From Tolypeutes matacus (Eukaryota; Chordata; Mammalia; Cingulata; Chlamyphoridae): a stretch of DNA of 64,000 nt. Each line of letters starts with the position of its first letter. The stretch's first letter is position 1. Location: the NCBI GenBank assembly GCA_026826555.1, contig JAKSZT010032888.1:1404035-1468034 (forward strand), read 5' to 3'. Both the position numbers and the translations under genes were made by a program. The notes below the pieces were generated by a model. It did no database searches. It had not been told where the DNA came from and saw only the letters and a list, made by a program, of their open reading frames with translations. Of this stretch, positions 58,082-64,000 are shown in pieces.

Positions 58082-60838
58082 AGGTGGTAATTCATACCAT
58101 TGAAAATTGCCATATAGTAAAAAGAATTAACCACTACAATATACAACATTCTTATACTGAAGAGTGTAAGAAGCCTCATGCAACTGAGTCCATAAATTTG
58201 ATGGATATGAACTCTAGAAAAGGGAAAAGTTATCTATGGTTGGACACAATATCAGAACACTGGTTGTCTTTGTAGGAACAGAGGTTAGATATGCAAGGTG
58301 GGGGTTGACAAAGTAATTTAAGTAAAGGTTAATATTCTATAACTTGATAGAGGTTTGGTTAAATAGGTATATATGTTTGTTAAAACTCATCACTTAATAT
58401 GTGTATTTCATTGTTTATAAATATTAAGTAAAATGACTATACCAAAAATATCGATCTCTAAAGATACTCATTCTGAATTATTAAGATACAGGTTTACTGA
58501 TCTCTGCAATTTTGCTTGAAACAGGTGAAAATAAGTTGGTTCAATTATCAATGTTGTATGTGATAAAAATGTGTTCAAATGTTAAGGGTAGAATCTCTAT
58601 TGTGAGCTATGTGTCAGCTGTAAAAGTCTTTGAGCTTTCCATTATTTTTAGATATTTCATGATTACCTGCTGGAAAACCAAACCTTTCTGAGTCACTTTC
58701 TATATTCATGTTTTCCAGAAGTCCCTAGCCAAAGAGATGAAAGTTGAGGGTAACTGAATCTGTTGGGAACATGAGATAAATGGAGAAAGAAGTCTGTTAA
58801 AAGCATGACCTATACAGTATTGGGGACTATTCCACATCCCTTTAGGGACTGCAAAGAAACACCCTGCCCTCCATGTTCATTCCCCTTCCCCCTGCCCAGC
58901 ATTCTGGACGGGGGGACAGAGGCATTATTTACACAGATCAAAGGGAACCATAGAGGACAAGGAACATGGTTATGACCATGTGAAGGACACGCTGCTCTGA
59001 GTGTGCCTTGTTAGGTTAATTGTTAGCACCACAGGAGAAGACAGCTTTTCTGCTTGTTATGCCCCCATGAAGAACTACTAGAGTGGACTTACTTATTCCT
59101 TCATCTGCTTTGATGGAGAAGAAATGCACTAGTTAAGGTTGAGTGTGCCTTTCTCTATGTCCTTTTGCAGATCCATAAATTTTGATGTTGGTTTTTATTA
59201 TGGCTCTTATAAAAATCCATTCTCGTTTGGGATTGCAGAGATCTACATGATTTTCAACGTCTGTACATCTTGAGGTTTTCTCATTCTACTCGTCTTCTGC
59301 ATACAGATTACACTGTCTGGTGTAATCACAATCTCACTTCTAGTTTTATCAGCCAGTGGTCACAGGTCTTTCTGGGGTTCCTATAAAATGTATTAGGGTC
59401 ACTGACCTCCCGACATTCTTCCTGTTACTGCTATGAGCATGAAACTACTCCTGACCCAACAGGTTTCATCTTGGCATTTCTTTTTCTTTAGCTGGCCTGA
59501 GAGTAGAGAAGGTGGATGTGGGTTGAAAGCAGGAGACCTGTGTCTGTTCCTGGGACACAGGTGACTCATGGTAAGAGCAGCTCCCACAACAGAGTCAATG
59601 TTGAAGGCTAAGGGAAGATGGAGCCAGCAGAAGGAGCAGGAGCAGGGGAAACTCCTCTCTGTGCTGATTCCTGTGTGTGCATCTGACCCTGGGTCCAGGC
59701 CTTTATCTCTGTCCCCATGAGTCTGGCCAATCTCTGCCTCAGTTTCAGGATACATCACAATAGGACATTTGTGAATTTTCCTGAGTCGCCAAACCGTATG
59801 ACTCCCCAGTCTGATTTCTTTCCTGTATGTCCTTGCCTGCCAAGGGTACTCCCCCTCCATCTCAATGACATTCATCCCTGCCTAGTAAGGAGGAATCCAC
59901 ATTTGTAGGTGAATTTATTGGGCATCAGCATCACACTGCCATTTGGAAGCAAGGCAGATCTCCAACCTGGTGTTCGTAGTTCAGGACACAGTGTTAAGGA
60001 AGTGTTTTCAAAGTCCATCAGGGAGACTGCTTAAGCACAGAAGTTCTTCCACTGCCTATATTCCACCCCTCTGAAGCCATGTCCCATATCCACAGACTGT
60101 GGTTTCCATGGTGGCAGTAAACAAACCTCAAGAAAGACTTTTTCTCCTTTTATTTTTATAAGCATGACAAATATTTCTTCCTGTTTGTCTTTAATAAAGT
60201 GAGGTGTTCCTGGTTCAAGTTCTAGAAAAAATAGGAATCCAGAAATATGAATCAGTATTCAGGGTTGCTTATGTCCTATGTTTGTGTAGTTTAAAAGGAA
60301 GCAAAGAGGAGGATAATTGCAATTGACAACACTAAGTATTGACACACATGCCAAAGTTCAGGGTCAACAAGAGTAAAATTTGGTAATACATCCACTGCTT
60401 TTTGTTGGGACCCTGATAGACTGCTCTTTGGATATAAGTGTAAAACAAAAATAAAAGAGTACTTAAAAGCTCAAGTCTTCAAATTAGATTAACTTTGTCC
60501 TGGGTTTTTTATGTCAACAGGGACTGGAAGAAACAAATTGATGTCTCCCCTGAAGGAGATTAGCACCACTCTAGACCTCATATCATCTCTACAGTTTTGA
60601 AATATAATGTCAAAAGCATAATAGAAAAATGACCAGGTGAAAAAGGAAAGAAGATAATATGAGTGAGAAGCAACAAAATCTCACCTTGGGAACTCCAGAT
60701 GCTGGCATATTAGATGGAGAATGTAATGTAACTATACTTATTATCTTCAAAGACATAAAAGATAAACAACAATTTTGATAGTGTACTGGAAAGTTTACAA
60801 AGTGACACAGAAGAATATATATCTATATATAGATATAT
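58082..60838. other. Unassigned
   Basis: No named repeat or gene was supported over 2.7 kb. A 158-codon minus-strand open frame at 59399-59875 shows no recognisable domain and lacks codon-level support. Confidence 0.4.
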
Positions 60839-61308
60839 ATTCACTGGAATTCAATCCTGGGAACTTCTGTTATGGGAAAGAGGTGTTCTGCCATCTGGGC
60901 AAACTTATTTCCTGTTTTTTGACTCTTCTCATTATGACTCTCATTTTGTGGCATTCTTCTCTTACATCATCATCTTGTGGCATAGCTCAGTGGGGGCAGG
61001 CATGCCCACACATGGGGCCTGACAGTGCACCCTCACACAGGGTTTGGAGGTTCACCTGCTCATGGGGCCTGGGGGCTCACCTGCTTGTGGGCCTGACAGT
61101 AGTCCCACATTTTGGGCCTGGTGGCACACCTGGGCATGGGGCCTGTTGGTGCACCCACTCATGGGTCCTGATGGCATGCCCACTCATGTGGCCTGGTGGC
61201 CTGTGTCCCTTCCATATTTTTCTTTATTTTACTGGGAGGTCCCAGGGATTGAACCCATATTTCTCCATATGGAAGACAGATGGCCAACATCTGCCCCCAT
61301 GATTCACT
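60839..61308 (-). mobile_element. DAS-type SINE dimer with a minisatellite linker
   Basis: Antisense tRNA-like remnants lie at about 60848-60910 ('aattcaatcctggga') and about 61225-61301 ('ccagggattgaaccc'). A G+C-rich tandem repeat sits between them. A short ATTCACT repeat (60839-60845 and 61302-61308) may be the target duplication of the whole unit. Confidence 0.55.
61014..61205. repeat. Minisatellite, ~25-bp unit, ~8 copies
   Basis: Degenerate units of the form GGGGCCTG-(g/a)(t/c)GG-(t)GCACC-(t/c)(a/g)CTCAT, 23-27 bases each. The 175-codon open frame through it is a by-product of the repeat. Confidence 0.85.
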
Positions 61309-61499
61309 CTTTTTAATCCTTTGTGCCTCTTTCTGCTGCTCCTGGAGTGTTCCTGCCCAAGAAAGGTCTTCTTTCCATATTTCAGGGTTCATTGGAGAGA
61401 TGTGAAGGGCCACTTGAAAACTTCAAATATATGTGTTACATATCTGTCTATTTAAACTGCTAAATTAAAGCTTAACTGAATTTATAATGCTCAAAAAAT
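61309..61499. other. Short spacer, unassigned
   Basis: Nothing recognised. Confidence 0.4.
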
Positions 61500-62091
61500 A
61501 TTCTATCAGTTTTTGTCTTTGAAGACTTTGTAATCACCCTCATTTTTGAAGGACAGCTTTGCTGGTTACAGAATACTTGGCTAGCAGTTTTTCTCTTTCA
61601 GTATCTTAAATACATACCACTTTTTCCACTCCTCCAAGGCTTCTATGAGAGGTCAGCACTTAATCTTATCAAGTTTCCCTTGTATGTGATGCTTTGCTTT
61701 TCTCTTTCTGCTTTCAGAATCCTCTCTTTATCTTTGATATTTGTCATTCTGAATAGTAGGTGTCTTGGGGTAATTCTATTCACATTATTCTGTTTGGAGA
61801 GTTGTCCTTCTTGGATATTGATACTTATGTCCTTCATAAGGGTTTGGCAATTTTCAATCATTATTTCCTCAAATATTTTTTCTGCTCTTTTCCATTCTTT
61901 TCTCCTTCTGGGACACCAATTATGTGAATGTTTGTGTGTTTTGCATTTTCATTCAATTCTCTGAGAATCCATTCCAGTTTTTCCATTCTCTTCTCTTTCT
62001 GTTCTCTTGTCTTTTCCAGTTCAGATGTTCTGTATTTGAAGTCACTAATTCTGTCTTTAAGCATTGAAAATCTGCTCTTATGTGCCTCTAA
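61500..62091 (-). mobile_element. Antisense L1 ORF1 fragment
   Basis: The minus strand reads the coiled coil end (about 61870-62064), GVPEGEKNGKEQKK near 61890-61930, then MTNIKDKERILKAEREK near 61705-61755 and on to the ORF1 C-terminus near 61520. One frame change lies near 61860. Confidence 0.85.
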
Positions 62092-62093
62092 TG

Positions 62094-62120
<27 letters not shown>
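62092..62120. repeat. (TA)n simple repeat
   Basis: About 14 TA units at the edge of the L1 piece. Confidence 0.92.
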
Positions 62121-62124
<4 letters not shown>

Positions 62125-62526
62125 TCACTCCACTCACTTTAATATTTACAAGACCACAGGAAACATGGTTTGGAGAAAACAATCAATTTTAGAAAGCTCT
62201 CCTAAAAAGGATGCTACAACCATGACCACATCTCTTTACATATAAATGAAACACAAACTGGCTTATTTTTAAAAATAAAACTGTTGTAAAAAAGACAAAA
62301 GGTAGATAAAGTTAACAGTCACAATGGAACATTTGTCAGAGTGGAAATGTTCTATAACAATAATACTTTGCAAGAATATCCAATGTTTTCTGTCATAGAA
62401 CTGTAGTAAAGGAGTTGCAAACTACACTTTATCATTCATTTATAAGATTATCTAACAAATTCTTTGAAAATGCCAGACCATTCATATAAACAAAAACTGC
62501 TTTCAAGTCATTGATGTTGAGTAATA
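62121..62526 (+). other. Upstream sequence of the olfactory receptor remnant
   Basis: Unassigned. Olfactory receptor genes usually have a 5' UTR intron ending just before the start codon, so this may be intron DNA. Confidence 0.35.
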
Positions 62527-62544
62527 CCTTTTATTTCTCAACAG
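62527..62544 (+). promoter_or_regulatory. Likely splice acceptor before the receptor start
   Basis: CCTTTTATTTCTCAACAG: a pyrimidine tract with AG, 18 bases before the ATG. This is where olfactory receptor coding exons normally begin. Confidence 0.5.
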
Positions 62545-62562
62545 ATTACAAAGCTTGAACAC

Positions 62563-62660
62563 ATGGAGAGTAGGAATAACACAAAAGTGCCTGACTTTAT
62601 CCTTATGAGATTAACAGACTCTGAAGAGTTCTGGCGGGTCCTCTTGATGTTATTTCTCTT
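62563..62660 (+). pseudogene. Olfactory receptor N-terminus (OR8-like), disrupted by L1
   Basis: Olfactory receptors are seven-helix odorant GPCRs encoded by one coding exon. From the ATG at 62563 the frame reads MESRNNTKVPDFILMRLTDS, then EEFWRVLLMLFLF. This has the N-linked site NNT, the FIL-x-LTD motif (usual Gly replaced by Arg) and the start of the first helix. It resembles family 8 members; the subfamily is an inference. After about 33 codons the frame runs into the poly(T) end of an antisense L1 at about 62661, and the rest of the exon must lie beyond 64000. No coding damage is visible before the insertion. Confidence 0.85.
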
Positions 62661-64000
62661 TTTTTTAAATTTTTTTTATTTATATTTATTTTATTGTGGG
62701 TAAAAATCAAAATTCTCACAATACATACAAACATTTGTAAAATGATATATAAATATACATGCATAAATGTGTATTTGCTTACAAAAATGTTATTTATATA
62801 TATATATACATATATTTTAAGAGATGCTTAGATTACCCAAAATATTACACGGAACCCACTGGGATTCCCATGTTGCCCACCTTCCACACCTCCCACCACC
62901 TCCCACACAAACATCTCCCACAAGTGTGGCCCACCACCCTAAATGAACTTTCACATCCTGGAGCCTTGCCACCAACCATAGACCACTGTTCACACCCTAT
63001 ACCACACTCACTCACACTCAGTTCTGAGTGGTGGGTGCTGATTTAAAATGGCCTACATCCGTTGCCACAACGGTACTCAGGACAACCTCTAACTCCCAAA
63101 GAAGCCCCTGTATTTCAACTGCTCATCCCCTCCCTACCCCAAAAGTGTCAAGTGGCCACTGGCTCCACCTCATTGTTATAATTTCTTCCATTGCTAGAAT
63201 CACCATATGTGAACAAGAGAATACCATCAAGTCCACTCTAGTCCATAGTTCTTCCCCCAATCCTGAGGGGACTGGGATGGTGATGTCCACTCCAACTCCA
63301 AATGAGAGAGGGCTTATATCCCATGGATATGGTGGGTGGGATGATACTGCCTGCAGATGCAGGCCCTCTCCATTCCCTGGGATGGCCATTGCCCATCGTT
63401 GTCCCCTCACCAGGTGACTTGGATGAGTCCATTGAGCTGTAGGGTAGGAGTTGCAGCTCCACCGAGATTTCATGCACACCTGGCACATAGGTAGGCCGGA
63501 GGCTCCCGTCTCTGGAAGTATACCTAAAAATTCCAGCATCACATATAGGTTTGAATAGAAGGGACTGGTAAACCATGTGCAGGGAGGACTTATTTGAGTC
63601 CAATTCTGTCACTCTCAGGAGCACAGATTCCAAAATAGAGCCCACTGATAAGGCATCTGTCTCTGGGGCTATCCCCCCTTTTATAGGACCTGGGTGTCTC
63701 CAGAGCTCTCAGGAACCCCTCTATGTGGGGTGATAGGCATTTAGATGTTCTATGAGCTCCTACTGAGGTGTGCGTAAGAATTACCTCTGGGATGACCTCC
63801 TGACTCTCTTTGAAGTCTCTTAGCCACTCATTTGTCTTTACCATTTCCCCCTCTTATTCAAGGTCTTTTTCCAGTTGTGTTGCAAGTTGGCACTTGGTAT
63901 TAATCCGTCGTTGCCAGGGAGGCTCATCCCCAGGAGCCATGTCCCACGTTGTAGGGAAGGTAATGCAATCATATGCTGAGTTTGGCTTAGAGAGAGGCCA
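62661..64000 (-). mobile_element. Antisense L1 (long-3'UTR lineage), cut by window edge
   Basis: Starts with an A/T-rich tail in mirror and matches the 3' UTR of the full-length element from about 33640 back to about 32305 at the window end, almost without gaps. It is at least 1.34 kb. The 5' end, and with it the second target duplication, is outside. High similarity to the 24308 copy suggests a fairly young insertion. Confidence 0.95.

Noticed and set aside
59399..59875. 158-codon minus-strand open frame in unassigned DNA
   Set aside because: One stretch looked faintly like a secreted-protein start, but no domain, splice signal or repeated motif supports it.
61014..61205. Regular short repeats resembling a CRISPR-like array
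   Set aside because: Units are contiguous and degenerate with no unique spacers, and the host is a mammal. It is a minisatellite.
60775..61302. 175-codon plus-strand open frame
   Set aside because: Runs through a minisatellite with a unit length near 25 bases and a SINE remnant. The open frame comes from the repeat, not from a gene.

Overview
The window is mammalian nuclear DNA from a gene-poor, repeat-saturated region. It carries no intact protein-coding gene. Several copies of an armadillo-type tRNA-derived SINE (DAS family), together with one L1 lineage that has a very long 3' UTR seen in at least seven copies, point to a xenarthran, most likely an armadillo. The species call is inference from family knowledge. 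Host-gene traces are limited to a 5'-truncated EEF1A1 processed pseudogene (about 19.78-21.17 kb) and the first ~33 codons of an olfactory receptor (62563-62660). The receptor is cut by an antisense L1 that runs off the right edge.

Layout. 1-4.5 kb: old LTR-like sequence, a 10-base run of N and an old L1 3' end. 4.5-9.3 kb: mostly unassigned, with one old L1 3' UTR copy. 9.3-10.4 kb: antisense Tigger1-type DNA transposon split by a dimeric DAS SINE. 10.4-15.5 kb: L1 pieces and another dimeric SINE. 15.5-19.8 kb: mostly unassigned, with MIR-, L2- and DAS-like pieces. 19.8-21.2 kb: EEF1A1 pseudogene.

The centre (21.8-46.3 kb) is a layered nest. An old L1 (21780-22448 continuing at 44300-46340) was split by a betaretrovirus-like (ERVK-type, Lys-tRNA primer site) provirus at 22455-44293, with a 6-bp target duplication. 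That provirus was then hit at least three times. (a) A full-length L1 (24308-33655) carries about 1.07 kb of non-L1 3' sequence to a second poly(A) at 34724; the whole unit is bounded by a 16-bp duplication. (b) An antisense MaLR/ERVL-like provirus (37822-41088, 5-bp duplication) lies in the integrase zinc finger and itself holds a truncated L1 and a SINE. (c) A 5'-truncated L1 lies in env. Gag, pro, pol and env are recognisable, in order, and broken by stops and frameshifts.

46.4-55.5 kb is dominated by antisense L1 5' halves, one holding a MaLR-like LTR and another holding a 5'-inverted (twin-primed) L1. 55.5-62.5 kb is mostly unassigned, with SINE dimers (one containing a minisatellite), a MIR, a MaLR-like LTR and an L1 ORF1 piece. 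62.5-64 kb holds the disrupted olfactory receptor.

Nothing here works as a pathway. The interest lies in the insertion history, the L1 3' transduction, the unusual L1 3' UTR, and the apparently recent activity of a MaLR-like element.
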